From: Nostoc sp. UHCC 0702
Lineage (GTDB): Bacteria > Cyanobacteriota > Cyanobacteriia > Cyanobacteriales > Nostocaceae
NCBI GenBank assembly: GCA_017164015.1
Contig: CP071065.1
Span: 7,531,501-7,595,500, forward strand
Length of the DNA stretch: 64,000 nt
Direction of reading: 5' to 3'
Part shown: one piece after another, positions 26,322-36,287 of the stretch
Layout of the letters: every line of letters starts with the position of its first letter
How positions within the stretch are numbered: the stretch's first letter is position 1
Notes under the pieces: model-generated
Told to the model about the DNA's origin: nothing
The model's input: only the letters and a program-made list of their open reading frames with translations
Database searches by the model: none
Translations under genes and position numbers: made by a program

Positions 26322-27374
26322 TGTTCAGCCTCCAAGACCTTGTTCTTTGTCGAGATGGTATAGAAATTCGGTGGTCACTTCGCTAGTGAGCGATCGCAAT
26401 TGGGAGCAATCTACTGATTTGATGACATTAGTTTTAGTCTTCCGGGCTTCTGTCTCGAAAGTTCATAAATTCATAGTCTAGAGTTGCTCAGGTGAATATC
26501 TGGTACTCTGACCGAGAAGGCGTATAACGCTATGAGTTTATGGGGTAAAGGCTATAACCCTTGCACTTACAAGGTACAAGTTTAAGGCTAATTATGGATG
26601 AGATGACCGAGCAATTTTAGATATTAGATTTTGGATTAAAGTCAAACTCTCAAATCTAAAAAAAAGGTTACAAGCCTCTCCATTTATGAAGAAAAAGAAC
26701 AAAAAATTTATTGTCTTGAAAAATCGGGCGGGAGTTGGGGGAACCCCAACTCTATGTCTACGACCGTTTTTCGCTATTGCAAGCCTCTCTTTTAAAGGAG
26801 AGGTAAATCCAAAATACGCTCCTGCGTCGCTAACGCTACGCTATCGTAAATCCAAAATCCAAAATCGAGTGACCTTACACCCTGACCCTCTCATACCCCT
26901 ATTTTTTTGGATACTTTTGGCTTAGGTTTGCGTCCTTTTACAAATAAATTGAACGATAAACTCCTACTTTAGGTCAACACAATAAATATTACTTATTGTT
27001 AATAATATATATAGATGCGTTTGCCTTTGGATAACCCACACAATTAATCTATGGGTTGGTAATCACCGGGAGATACTAGTTCAATCTTTGAATGGGTACT
27101 TACTTGTAGCTTACAGTAATCACCGAAAGAAAGAGATGATGAAGTTGCTTACACTGATACAAATTTTTAATCAAAGATATAATGTGAGGCAGACATCTTG
27201 CTTTGAAGACCCACATAACACCTGAGATATATTGACTGCTGACAGGTGAGCAAATAGTTATTAATTCGTAATTAAAAGAGTACAAGCCCCCTAGAAGTGC
27301 AGCTACAAATTACTTAGCTTGCTTGTCGTGGAGCGAGTATTATTAACTACAAATTATTTTGACTATCAACTGTA
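26322..27374. other. Long intergenic region with repeats
   Basis: I find no gene. The stretch has a perfect hairpin (gagttgggg-gaa-ccccaactc, about 26733-26753), a gctaacgctacgcta motif near 26828, and AT-rich sequence. The frames at 26686-26925 and 27100-27285 look like chance translations. The promoter of the CAX gene should lie in the first 150 bases. Confidence 0.5.
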
Positions 27375-27544
27375 ATATCAAGTTCGGCTAATTACTTACG
27401 ATATAGTCGGTTTGCTTGGTAATAGGTAATGGGTAATGGGTAATGGGTAATGGGTAATAGGTAATACTCAAAACCAATTACCAATTACCAATTACCAATT
27501 ACCGACCTCCACAGATATCATAAGTGTTTAAACGGACATGATAT
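27375..27544. mobile_element. Miniature inverted-repeat element, copy 1
   Basis: Ends atatcaagttcgg... and ...ccgtttaaacacttatgatat (complement) are inverted and match at 23 of 30 positions. The interior has tandem GGTAATG and CCAATTA arms able to pair. A second copy in the same orientation lies at 30718-30873, so the two flank the usp and P-type ATPase genes. Confidence 0.75.
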
Positions 27545-27551
27545 AAACAGT

Positions 27552-28079
27552 CTATACGTTAAATATGCAACTAAAAAGTGTAGCAGATAATACTGATTGC
27601 CTTTCTTGAACACTTTCAGCACCAAGTTGTTCTGGGTTTTGTATGATGAGTACTGAGCAAGGAGCATAGTGGGTGACATAGTTGCTGACACTGCCCAAAA
27701 TTAGTTCGCTCATACCAGAAAGCCCCCGCCGACCGATGACAATTAATCCAGCCTCCCAGACGCGCGCAGTTTCGCAAATAATATGACCGGGTCGGCCTAA
27801 ACCTTGGTAATATTCAGTCGATACTCCGGCAGCGATCGCTTGTTCTGTGAGAGATTTGAGTAAATCCAGACCGGGTTCTTCAAACTCTTCCCAACGTTTT
27901 TTATTCTCTAGAGTATTAATCAAGGTCAAGATATTTGGGCTTTCTTGTTCGTCAACAGATAAAACATGGAGCAGCTTTAAAGATGCCTTAGTGGCTTTTG
28001 CCAACTCCAGTGCTTCTTGAAAGATATACTTGCTGGTATCGTCACAGCGATGGAGTGCGACGAGAATTTTACGAAACAT
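27552..28079 (-). CDS. Universal stress protein (UspA family)
   Basis: The 175-residue protein has the Usp fold: ILVALHRCDDTSKYIFQEAL at the start, and the ATP-binding signature GRRGLSGMSELILGSVSNYV followed by HYAPCSVLII. It probably binds ATP. Its start is 64 bases after the P-type ATPase gene on the same strand, so the two are likely one operon. The C-terminal 25 residues (QERQSVLSATLFSC) are unlike the family and may come from drift next to the repeat element. Confidence 0.9.
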   Translation of the reverse strand: MFRKILVALHRCDDTSKYIFQEALELAKATKASLKLLHVLSVDEQESPNILTLINTLENKKRWEEFEEPGLDLLKSLTEQAIAAGVSTEYYQGLGRPGHIICETARVWEAGLIVIGRRGLSGMSELILGSVSNYVTHYAPCSVLIIQNPEQLGAESVQERQSVLSATLFSCIFNV

Positions 28080-28143
28080 AAAGCCTCATAAGCAATTTAA
28101 AATTCAAAAAAAGGAATGGGTACTCCAGAGTACCCAATATCCT

Positions 28144-30561
28144 CTAAACCATGTTTGCTGTTTCTGATTGAGACTCACTCACACCTAAATTATTAGTCCG
28201 AGGTTCTTCCACATCAGACGAAAGAACCACTACTTCAGTCTCTACTTCTATAGAAGTTGGTAAAACATTAACTGCTTCGGATCTATGAGCACGTTCTTGT
28301 AATCGCTTTTCTTCCTCAGCAATTTCAGCTGCACTTAGCTGATGTCCTAATGGCATAGCTTCACCAGGGCCGATCAGCGGACGTAGACCATTGAGTTCTG
28401 CCAGGATAGCAGTACCATTGTTGATTACTACCGCTAAAAGGGGATCGAGAGCGAAGAAAATACCAGAGATCAACGCACCTAAGTTGGGAACTGCCACGAT
28501 CATAGTGTTCTGCCAAATAATATCCATTGCTTGACGCGCACATTTAACCGCCATGATTAAGCCGCGCAGGTCATCTTCCATCAGCACCACATCGGCTGTT
28601 TCTCTAGCGATGTCGGTGGCACCTGCAAAGGATATTGAGGCATCGGCGTAAGCCAACGCGGCAGAGTCGTTAATGCCATCGCCGCAGAATGCCACAATCT
28701 TACCACTGTCGTGTAATGCTTTAACTACTTCTACTTTCTTTTCTGGGAAAGCTTCAGCAGTGACATTTTCGGGATGGATGCCGAGATTATTAGCGATGGA
28801 GTTAGCAACCCGCGTCACATCACCTGTGAGCATATGCACAGTAATGCCCATCTCCTTGAGTTCGCGGATGACTTCTTTGCTTTCTGGACGTGGTGGATCA
28901 CTGTAGCGGATCACGCCCAGCAGTCTCCCATCGCCTGCTACGTAAACTAGGGATTGACCGCCTGATTTGGCATCGGGATAGCGAATGTCGTATTCCTCCA
29001 AATCCACGTTTTCTTGCTTCATGAATCGGGGGCTACCGACAAGGATATTCATACCATCGATTTTTGCCACTGCACCTAGACCAATCTTATATTCCCACTC
29101 TTCGCATTCTTTGAGGGAAACACCTGTGTCTTTGGCGTGATGAACGATCGCCTCAGCAATGGGATGGGTTAGACCTTTCTCAGCACTAGCCGCGTAACAC
29201 AAGATTTCATCTTTGGTTAAGCGGACTTCCATAACATCAATATCGTTGACACCTGCATGACCAATAGTGAGTGTGCCTGTCTTGTCACAAACAACGGTGT
29301 CAATGGTCGCTAACATTTCAATAGCGCGACCACTGCGGATCAGAACGCCATTGCGAGCCGCGTAGGTGAGAACCGATAGAATTGTCGTAGGTACAGAAAC
29401 CCGAATGCCTGTACCAAAGTCTAAGGTGAGCAGTGCGATCGCTCGGTTCAGGTTGCCGCTAAAAATGCCCACACCTGTACCAATTAACAAGGTGGGAATT
29501 ACCATTTGATTTGCCACTGTTGCTGCGTAGTTCTCAACCCGTGTATCATGCACAGGCGCAGCCTGCATCAGGTTGACAATCACACCAGCACGAGTATTGT
29601 TGCCAACTCGTTCTGACAGGATGGTTAATGTACCATCGACCAATAAGGTAGAAGCAAAGACTTCTTCTCCAACTGTGCGCGTTACGGGTACTGATTCACC
29701 CGTGAGTTTGCACTGGTCAATAATCCCTGTCCCTTCTACAACAACGCCGTCAACAGGAATCTGGTCACCGGGATAGACTACGACATGATCACCAACAATC
29801 ACATCTTGAGTGGGAATCTCTACAACTTGTCCATCGCGGATTACAAAGGCGGTCTTACTCAAGCAATCTAGTAGGTCGAGGGATGCCCGTTCACTACCCC
29901 GCGCCGTCATATCCCGGATGACTTCGCCTCCTTCTACCAAACCTAACATGAAGGATGGAGCGAAGAAATGTCCCGTCGCTGTGTGCAACGCGATCGCTAA
30001 ACCATCCAAGAAGTCAATAGTTAATTGGCGCTCTTCTTGGATAGCATCCCATGCTCGTTTGAATACTGGAATTGCACCAACAAATACAACAGCACCAATC
30101 AAAACAGGAGGAATTGGCAGCCCAATCATCGCACCCAAACTGAGTACTAAACCTGCTACAGGAAAGCCTAGACGTTCTACAAAGTCTACTTCGTTGTTAG
30201 CTTTTTCCTTCTCTTCACCAGTCCATCCTATAGGAATTTCAACAATCGATGCCTGCTGAATTGCCTTAAACAATTTCTCTTGAATAGTAGCGATTGCTAT
30301 TGCAGTTGGCTCGTGTTCGTAGTTAACAATTAACGAACTAGCCATAGGGTTAATTTGAATTTCAGTTGCAAAATCCAATTTACCTAGAACATACTTCAGC
30401 TGTTGAGTATATTCTTCATCCCAGGCAAGTTGGGGAATCCGAACGCGAAACCGCCCCGGAATCCAATGAACCACCTCGTAATGTATTGTTTCAGCGTGAC
30501 TCAATGGATAAGTATCAATAACGGTTATAGCAAGCTTTTCAGCAGTGGTTTGGCCTGACAT
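28144..30561 (-). CDS. P1B-like cation-transporting ATPase, non-CPx
   Basis: From ATG 30561 the protein has 805 residues (a GTG start 11 codons earlier is possible). An N-terminal metal-domain-like module (YEVVHWIPGRFRVRIPQLAW, about 28-80) lacks the CxxC of true HMA domains. Then come membrane helices, actuator TGES (287-290), the phosphorylation site DKTGT (Asp426), the HP motif of P1B pumps (THPIAEAIV), MLTGDVTRVAN and CGDGINDSAAL. The M4 segment reads DFGTGIRVSVP (381-391) where P1B pumps have CPC, SPC or TPC, so the transported ion cannot be guessed from known classes. The pump looks active. It is in tandem with usp. Confidence 0.88.
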   Translation of the reverse strand: MSGQTTAEKLAITVIDTYPLSHAETIHYEVVHWIPGRFRVRIPQLAWDEEYTQQLKYVLGKLDFATEIQINPMASSLIVNYEHEPTAIAIATIQEKLFKAIQQASIVEIPIGWTGEEKEKANNEVDFVERLGFPVAGLVLSLGAMIGLPIPPVLIGAVVFVGAIPVFKRAWDAIQEERQLTIDFLDGLAIALHTATGHFFAPSFMLGLVEGGEVIRDMTARGSERASLDLLDCLSKTAFVIRDGQVVEIPTQDVIVGDHVVVYPGDQIPVDGVVVEGTGIIDQCKLTGESVPVTRTVGEEVFASTLLVDGTLTILSERVGNNTRAGVIVNLMQAAPVHDTRVENYAATVANQMVIPTLLIGTGVGIFSGNLNRAIALLTLDFGTGIRVSVPTTILSVLTYAARNGVLIRSGRAIEMLATIDTVVCDKTGTLTIGHAGVNDIDVMEVRLTKDEILCYAASAEKGLTHPIAEAIVHHAKDTGVSLKECEEWEYKIGLGAVAKIDGMNILVGSPRFMKQENVDLEEYDIRYPDAKSGGQSLVYVAGDGRLLGVIRYSDPPRPESKEVIRELKEMGITVHMLTGDVTRVANSIANNLGIHPENVTAEAFPEKKVEVVKALHDSGKIVAFCGDGINDSAALAYADASISFAGATDIARETADVVLMEDDLRGLIMAVKCARQAMDIIWQNTMIVAVPNLGALISGIFFALDPLLAVVINNGTAILAELNGLRPLIGPGEAMPLGHQLSAAEIAEEEKRLQERAHRSEAVNVLPTSIEVETEVVVLSSDVEEPRTNNLGVSESQSETANMV

Positions 30562-30717
30562 AGGGCTTTGTGTTTGTATTGGGTTTGTGTACACATTGAG
30601 GAAAATTGCATAGCAGTAGCTAGGCCTGAAATCCTTGGCACAGCCTATTCACAAATAGGACACGTTTACCTGAAATTCCCGATACCAAAAGCTAGTAAAC
30701 AACTATTTCCTACTTTG

Positions 30718-30873
30718 ATATCAAGTTCGGCTAATTACTTACGATATAGTCGGTTTGCTTGGTAATAGCTAATAGGTAATGGGTAATAGGTAATACTCAA
30801 AACCAATTACCAATTACCAATTCCCAATTACCGACCTCCACAGATATCATAAGTGTTTAAACGAACATGATAT
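30718..30873. mobile_element. Miniature inverted-repeat element, copy 2
   Basis: It is nearly identical at both ends to 27375-27544 and in the same orientation; the interior tandem GGTAAT tract is shorter by about two units. There are no coding sequences. Confidence 0.75.
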
Positions 30874-31461
30874 GATTGGTAAAATTGTCAGAATTACTGA
30901 TTAGCAAGCATCCCGTAACTTAAGATTCTCAAGTCATCAAATACTTACCATAGTAAAGTTCTATTGCTCTCCTCTTCTGAAACACATTTTGCAAGCCTTG
31001 AAATTCAGGGTTATGGAAGATTGTGTTTCTTTCATAATGTTGCTATTGGGGTTTGCCGCTAGTTGTCGGCTGATCTTTGCCAAAATTTGGCTCTCAGCTA
31101 AACCAAACACAAACAATATTTAGGTTAACAACAAGAGGTTAAGCACATTTCTATAGAGTATGGTATCACTCTATTGTTCTATTGCTAATAAACAAAGTTT
31201 ACAGTATATTTCGGTTGAATAAACACAATGTTTACGAAAGTCAACTCAAGTATAAAGTATGAAACTTTTTTGCCTACTGGGAGCGAGGTATATATCGATT
31301 TATTTCATCCTTTTTCCTTTACACTTCAGACTTCTTTAGTCAATACAGCCTTAACAATTCAAAATTCAAAGTTTGTCTTGGAAAGTTTTGAGTCTCGCTC
31401 TGCGAGACTCAAAACTTCGGACGTAAAGCCCTACGGGCATGGTGTCTTGAACCAAAAAGTT
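30874..31461. other. Intergenic region
   Basis: No gene is recognised. It is AT-rich and holds the 16-base-stem hairpin listed separately. The frame at 31228-31554 overlaps that hairpin and the end of the Nif11 gene and looks spurious. Confidence 0.5.
31383..31417 (-). terminator. Perfect 16-base hairpin after the Nif11 gene
   Basis: 31383-31398 (aagttttgagtctcgc) is the exact complement of 31402-31417, with a 3-base loop. It lies 45 bases past the stop of the minus-strand Nif11 gene and probably ends that operon, although the T-run after it is short. Confidence 0.5.
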
Positions 31462-31665
31462 TCAAGAAAACTGTCTCATCAGTATCAGCATATTTTGGTT
31501 GATGTAGACTTCGACTTCTGTGGAAGTAAAGCTGTAACCATACTCTGCACCTAATTGTACCGTTAACTCTACAAATTTTTCTCGGTCAGATGCACTTTTT
31601 AGCTTCTCCACTAGAGTTGGATTTTGGCTAATCAGTTCGTGAAATTGTTTGACCTGTTTTGACAT
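31462..31665 (-). CDS. Nif11-like small protein
   Basis: The 67-residue product matches the Nif11 domain (QVKQFHELISQNPTLVEKLK, then LTVQLGAEYGYSFTSTEVE). ATG 31665 is preferred because GAGG lies six bases upstream; a GTG four codons earlier is also in frame. Nif11 domains serve as leaders of some ribosomally made peptides, but here the C-terminus (VYINQNMLILMRQFS) has no GG cleavage site or Cys/Ser/Thr-rich core. It lies 30 bases after the FGE-like gene, probably in the same operon. Confidence 0.75.
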   Translation of the reverse strand: MSKQVKQFHELISQNPTLVEKLKSASDREKFVELTVQLGAEYGYSFTSTEVEVYINQNMLILMRQFS

Positions 31666-31695
31666 GTTTATCCTCACTTAATTAGTGCTGAGTTA

Positions 31696-33060
31696 TCATT
31701 TGTTATTCTCCTCTGCCCCTTGCTTTGCACTAGAACAGACTACTCGAAAACCAATACCACTACCCCCATGATCAGCTTTATCCCAATGGCGCTGAGCGGC
31801 ACGACAAAGGCTTGGTAGACAATACCAAGAACCACCCCGCAAGAGGCGATGCTCTTGAAGTTCAGCTTGTTCCCAAACGCTACCGTCACAGGGAGCTTGT
31901 TGATAGTTGTCGTGCCAAGCATCGGCACACCACTCCCATACGTTGCCATGCATATCGCATAGTCCAAATGCGTTAGCAACTTGGAAACTTCCTACTGGTA
32001 CTGTCCGTTGGCGATATTGACCTACAGGTTCTAAGTTGTAGATGTAATTGCCATCATAATTAGCTAGTTCGGGTGTAATGGTTTCACCAAAATGGAAAGG
32101 TGTTGTTGTTCTGGCGCGACAGGCGTACTCCCATTCTGCTTCGCTTGGTAAGCGATAATCTCGTCTGGTGAGTTTGGTTAGTCGGGCACAAAATTCGATC
32201 GCATCGTGCCACGAGACTTGTTCTACAGGTTGGTTTTCGCCTTTAGTATGGGCTGGGTCAGGATCGAGAGAGCGATTAATAGTTGGTAAATTAGCGATCG
32301 CTCGCCATTGTGCCTGAGTAATTGTAAATCTTCCCATACAAAAAGGCTCAATTGTTACCTGATGTTGGGGTTCTTCGTGACTTTCTCGCCCTTGTTCTGC
32401 CTCTTGGGAACCCATCCAAAAGACACCCCCTGGCAGAATAATCATATCTAAAGCAACATTCTCTAGTTCTTCCTGGAAGTAGTGAGCTTCACTTCCATAG
32501 CAATTAGCCAGTTGTCCTTGTGTATCAACAGTCACTACCTGAAAAATCAAAGTTTGCACCTTGATTGGTAAAGCTGTTGTAATTTGGGATTGTTCCAGTT
32601 CTAAAAGGGTTTGACCTTGAGATTCTGCTTCAATGATCTCTGGTGTTGGAGATTGAACTTGTACTTGATTTGTTTGCTCTAGTTGTCCCCGGAAGTCGCT
32701 TAATTCATGGTTTAACTCGTCTGATTGTGAAACCAGACGTGCTAAATCTGATTCTCGTTGTTCTAAGGTGGCTAAAAGTTTTTGACATTGTTGGTTTGCT
32801 TGCTCTAACTCAGAATGGAGTTGAGCGATGGTTTGGTCTGCTTCTTGAAGCTGGGACTGAAACTGCTGGATTTGCTCACGAACAGGTTTGACCGTTGCCC
32901 AGATCTTTTGTGCCCATTCCAACCTCGCCTGCTCTTTCGAGGAAACTTCTGGAATCAGCCCAATTATTAAAGAGTGCGCTTGGAGGTTCCAACCACACAC
33001 TGAGCAATTCTCGGTTTGATCTGCAACATATTTCGTTTGGCAAACAGGACATTGAGGCAT
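31696..33060 (-). CDS. FGE-sulfatase domain protein with zinc ribbon and coiled coil
   Basis: The 454-residue protein starts with a zinc ribbon (CPVC at 4-7, CSVCGW at 19-24). Next comes a long coiled coil (about 60-125, QIQQFQSQLQEADQTIAQLH), then a formylglycine-generating-enzyme-like domain (about 205-445: LPGGVFWMGSQEAE, RLPSEAEWEYACRA, GNVWEWCADAW, LLRGGSWYC, GIGFRVV). In true FGE the domain oxidises a sulfatase cysteine; in bacteria the fold is often reused for binding or other modifications. It follows a P-type ATPase gene by about 100 bases and precedes the Nif11 gene. Confidence 0.85.
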   Translation of the reverse strand: MPQCPVCQTKYVADQTENCSVCGWNLQAHSLIIGLIPEVSSKEQARLEWAQKIWATVKPVREQIQQFQSQLQEADQTIAQLHSELEQANQQCQKLLATLEQRESDLARLVSQSDELNHELSDFRGQLEQTNQVQVQSPTPEIIEAESQGQTLLELEQSQITTALPIKVQTLIFQVVTVDTQGQLANCYGSEAHYFQEELENVALDMIILPGGVFWMGSQEAEQGRESHEEPQHQVTIEPFCMGRFTITQAQWRAIANLPTINRSLDPDPAHTKGENQPVEQVSWHDAIEFCARLTKLTRRDYRLPSEAEWEYACRARTTTPFHFGETITPELANYDGNYIYNLEPVGQYRQRTVPVGSFQVANAFGLCDMHGNVWEWCADAWHDNYQQAPCDGSVWEQAELQEHRLLRGGSWYCLPSLCRAAQRHWDKADHGGSGIGFRVVCSSAKQGAEENNK

Positions 33061-33162
33061 AATAATTTCCTCTGAACCTGAAGCAGTATTTACATTGATG
33101 AATAACTAATGAAGCATTGTACGATGAAATCGCTTATATTCCACAAAAGTTTTGACAAATTA

Positions 33163-35466
33163 TTAACTGGGGACTGTGGGCTGGAGATTGGGAGTAAGTA
33201 TTTGAAATTCTCTAGAATCAGCAGGGGGTTTAGCAGATTTAGCAGGGCGTTTAGTATCGGGTATAGATTTTACCACGACTGAATCGAAGCTAGGAGCGGC
33301 TTGGGTATTAAACAGGGGGCGGAAACTGTTCAACTCGGCAATCAGGGCTGAACCATTACTGACGATGACGCCTAAAACTGGATCGAAAGCAAATAAAATG
33401 CCTGCAAGTACTACACCAATATTTGGTATAGCAATGAGGGCAGTATTTTGGTAAATAATATCCATTGCTTGTTTTGCGATCGCAATGGCATGAGGTATGC
33501 CCCGCAGATCATCATCTAAGAGGACTATATCGGCGGTTTCTCGCGCAATATCAATACCACTAGCAAAAGAAATGGAAACATCTGCATGTGCTAAAGCTGC
33601 GGCATCATTTATGCCTTCTCCAATGAAAACTACAGTCCGCTCTTGGCTTTGGAGTTGGCATATAACCTCGACTTTTTGGTCAGGAAACGATTCTGCATAA
33701 ACATGACTACTTTTGATGCCCAACTCCTGAGCTACACGATTAGCAACTCGTTGGCTATCGCCACTTAACATATAGATCTGCTGACCTTGGCTTTCTAAGG
33801 TGGCAATTACTTCGGCGCTTTCTTTCCGGACGGGGTCTGTATACAAAATTACGCCTAACAATTCACCACTCATGGCGACATACACTGTAGATTGGTTACC
33901 TGTTCTTAGCTCTGGATGACGTTGATGAGTGGGATTAATATCTATGCCTTCTTGCAGCATCAAACGATAGCTACCGGCTAAAATCCGTTGTCCAGAAATT
34001 TGGGCAACAACACCAAAGCCAATGCGATAATCCCAAGCTTCACAAGGTTGAGTTTTGATATTATTCTCCTGGGCATGACGCAGAATCGCACTAGCTACAG
34101 GATGAGTGTTACCTTGTTCTGCCGATGCCGCAATTTGTAAGACATAGGCTGAAGAAATTTCTGGTCTGGCGGTTTTGACCGCTACAACTTCCGCATTACC
34201 TTGGGTTAGCGTTCCGGTTTTATCGAAAACGACTGTATCTGTCCGTGCTAATATTTCCAGGGCACGTCCGCTACGGATGTAGATGCCATGCCGCGCAGCA
34301 TAGGTAAGCGCTGCTAGAACCGTAGAAGGTACGGCAATGCGAATGCTGTGGCTAAAATCGAGGTGCAAAGGAGCAAGCGATCGCGATACATCTCTAGTGA
34401 GAGCAAAAATTGCGCCGCTCAGGACGAGGGTTGGTACAATAGTCGCATCAGCAACTTTGGCTGCATAATCTTCAACGCGTGTATCATGAACTGGAGCAGA
34501 TTGCAAGAGTTCGACTGTCACTCCTAAGCGAGTATTTTTGCCAATTCGTTTTGTTAGTATGCAAATCTTGCCTTGTAACAATAAAGTTGAGGCGTGAACT
34601 ACCTGTCCTTCAGAGCGAGAAACTAACGTAGACTCTCCCGTAAGTTTATGTTCATCAATTAATGCTGTACCCCGCAGTACTCGACCACTCACTGGAATCA
34701 TTTCACCTGGATAGACAATAACGCGATCGCCTTTTTGTACATCTTTTAGGGGAACCTGCACCTCTTGTCCATCCCGTTCCACCTTGACAGATTTATTCAT
34801 ATCCATGAACAAATCCATAAATTGCCTCTTTGAAGCGCGGGCGGTGGCATCTCGCAGCACATCCCCTGTTTCCATTAAACTCAACATAAGTGACGGCCCT
34901 ACAAAGTCTCCTTTAATGGTGTAAAGACCTAGCCAAAGTGCGTCAAGAATATCCGCGTCTAGTCGTCGTTCTTTTACAGTTGTTTCTATCAGCCTAGTCA
35001 CAAAGGGTGCAGCAGCCACAGCAATTAAGCCACCAATTACTAAACCTGGGATAGGTAGCATCAACTGATTAGAAAGCACAGCCAAACCCAAGCTGATCAT
35101 AGGTAGTCCAAGCCGCTCTATCCAATCGATTTCTGGTCTTAGTTCCGTTTTTATTGGCACTGTCCCCGGCGGAAGTTCAACGACGCTAGCTTGCTGAATG
35201 CTATTTAACAAGCTTTTTTGTACCGTTGTTAAAGACACGTCAGGTTCATAATAGACAATTAACGAGCTAGATGGCTGGTTAATTCGCACACTAACAATAA
35301 AATCAAAAGATTCTATGAGCCAAGTCAGCGAACTTGCATACTCTGGATCATCCGCCAGCCGAGGTATACGAATCCGAAGTCGCTCCTGAGTAATGTGGAC
35401 AATTTCATAATCTATTTCCTGAAATTGATTTTTTATGGGAATTTCATATTCTGTCGGTGCGGGCAT
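33163..35466 (-). CDS. P1B-like cation-transporting ATPase, non-CPx
   Basis: The 767-residue protein is a paralogue of the 805-residue pump upstream in the window. It has the N-terminal module (DYEIVHITQERLRIRIPRLA, 19-75), TGES (276-279), DKTGT (Asp415), NTHPVASAI and MLSGDSQRVAN. M4 reads DFSHSIRIAVP (370-380) instead of CPx. The hinge motif is GEGIND where nearly all P-ATPases have GDGxND, a conservative change at a Mg2+ ligand. The start has AGAGG about ten bases upstream. It heads a likely operon with the FGE-like and Nif11 genes. Confidence 0.87.
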   Translation of the reverse strand: MPAPTEYEIPIKNQFQEIDYEIVHITQERLRIRIPRLADDPEYASSLTWLIESFDFIVSVRINQPSSSLIVYYEPDVSLTTVQKSLLNSIQQASVVELPPGTVPIKTELRPEIDWIERLGLPMISLGLAVLSNQLMLPIPGLVIGGLIAVAAAPFVTRLIETTVKERRLDADILDALWLGLYTIKGDFVGPSLMLSLMETGDVLRDATARASKRQFMDLFMDMNKSVKVERDGQEVQVPLKDVQKGDRVIVYPGEMIPVSGRVLRGTALIDEHKLTGESTLVSRSEGQVVHASTLLLQGKICILTKRIGKNTRLGVTVELLQSAPVHDTRVEDYAAKVADATIVPTLVLSGAIFALTRDVSRSLAPLHLDFSHSIRIAVPSTVLAALTYAARHGIYIRSGRALEILARTDTVVFDKTGTLTQGNAEVVAVKTARPEISSAYVLQIAASAEQGNTHPVASAILRHAQENNIKTQPCEAWDYRIGFGVVAQISGQRILAGSYRLMLQEGIDINPTHQRHPELRTGNQSTVYVAMSGELLGVILYTDPVRKESAEVIATLESQGQQIYMLSGDSQRVANRVAQELGIKSSHVYAESFPDQKVEVICQLQSQERTVVFIGEGINDAAALAHADVSISFASGIDIARETADIVLLDDDLRGIPHAIAIAKQAMDIIYQNTALIAIPNIGVVLAGILFAFDPVLGVIVSNGSALIAELNSFRPLFNTQAAPSFDSVVVKSIPDTKRPAKSAKPPADSREFQILTPNLQPTVPS

Positions 35467-36287
35467 AAGGTCTTACCTCTTAGGGAAAATTAACTAAAAG
35501 AAGTTTGAAGTGTAAAAAATAAAGGATGAAATAAATCAGTAAATGCCGGACAATGAAAATTCGGGTCAAAGGGTATGGAAAGTCCAATTAGCATAATAAT
35601 CCTAGTGATATTTATAAAGGTTTACACTGCTTGGATGTTAGAAGGATTATACATTTTTTCATAGGTCGTGGCTTCTAGCTACAGGATGAAGACTGAAAAC
35701 GGATTAGCTAGTTGCAGCATTAGCAATCTTTACATTGCTTAAACAGCTTGATTACCTACTCAATGCTGAGTCCTGAGTGATGAGTAAAGTAGAAAGTACT
35801 CAGCACTCCTCATTACATTGGCTGAGAAATGATTGTTCTTGGGAAGTCTCTTAAATCTTTAACTACAAAGACAGGACATTTCCAGTCCTTCTTCCAGACT
35901 AAATACCTTTCCTGCTTACGGTATGAGAAATTAACCGAGAGATACTGTTGTAATTTTGCTAATTGATAAGTATTCTTAACTTAAAGATTATGCCATAAAA
36001 GGCGTTACGTTTTTGATACAAAGCTTTTACAACATAGTTAAGTTGATATTATGAATAAAAACTAAATTTATCAAATTTGTGGGCTTCAGTTGCAAAGAGC
36101 CGCTTTCAATTTGGAAAATTTTGTGATGTCTAATAGTACCTATATACTAAAAAGTATAGGATTTCACAATTTAATAGCAAGTAATTGTGAAGAAAGATTA
36201 GTAGAGTTGTTTTTTGCTATATTTTCTATAATCTTCATAGTCTCTCTCTATAATCCCATAATCCCAGTTAATTTTTTGGTAGCTTTT
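35467..36287. other. Intergenic region between divergent genes
   Basis: I see no gene. It should carry the promoters of the minus-strand P-ATPase operon and the plus-strand ParB-like gene. The frame of the ParB-like gene is open back to 36090, but those 66 codons are AT-rich, hydrophobic and outside the family. Confidence 0.5.

Noticed and set aside
36090..36287. Hydrophobic N-terminal extension of the ParB-like protein
   Set aside because: It is AT-rich, unlike the family, and ATG 36288 lies right at the ParB domain. A membrane anchor cannot be fully excluded.
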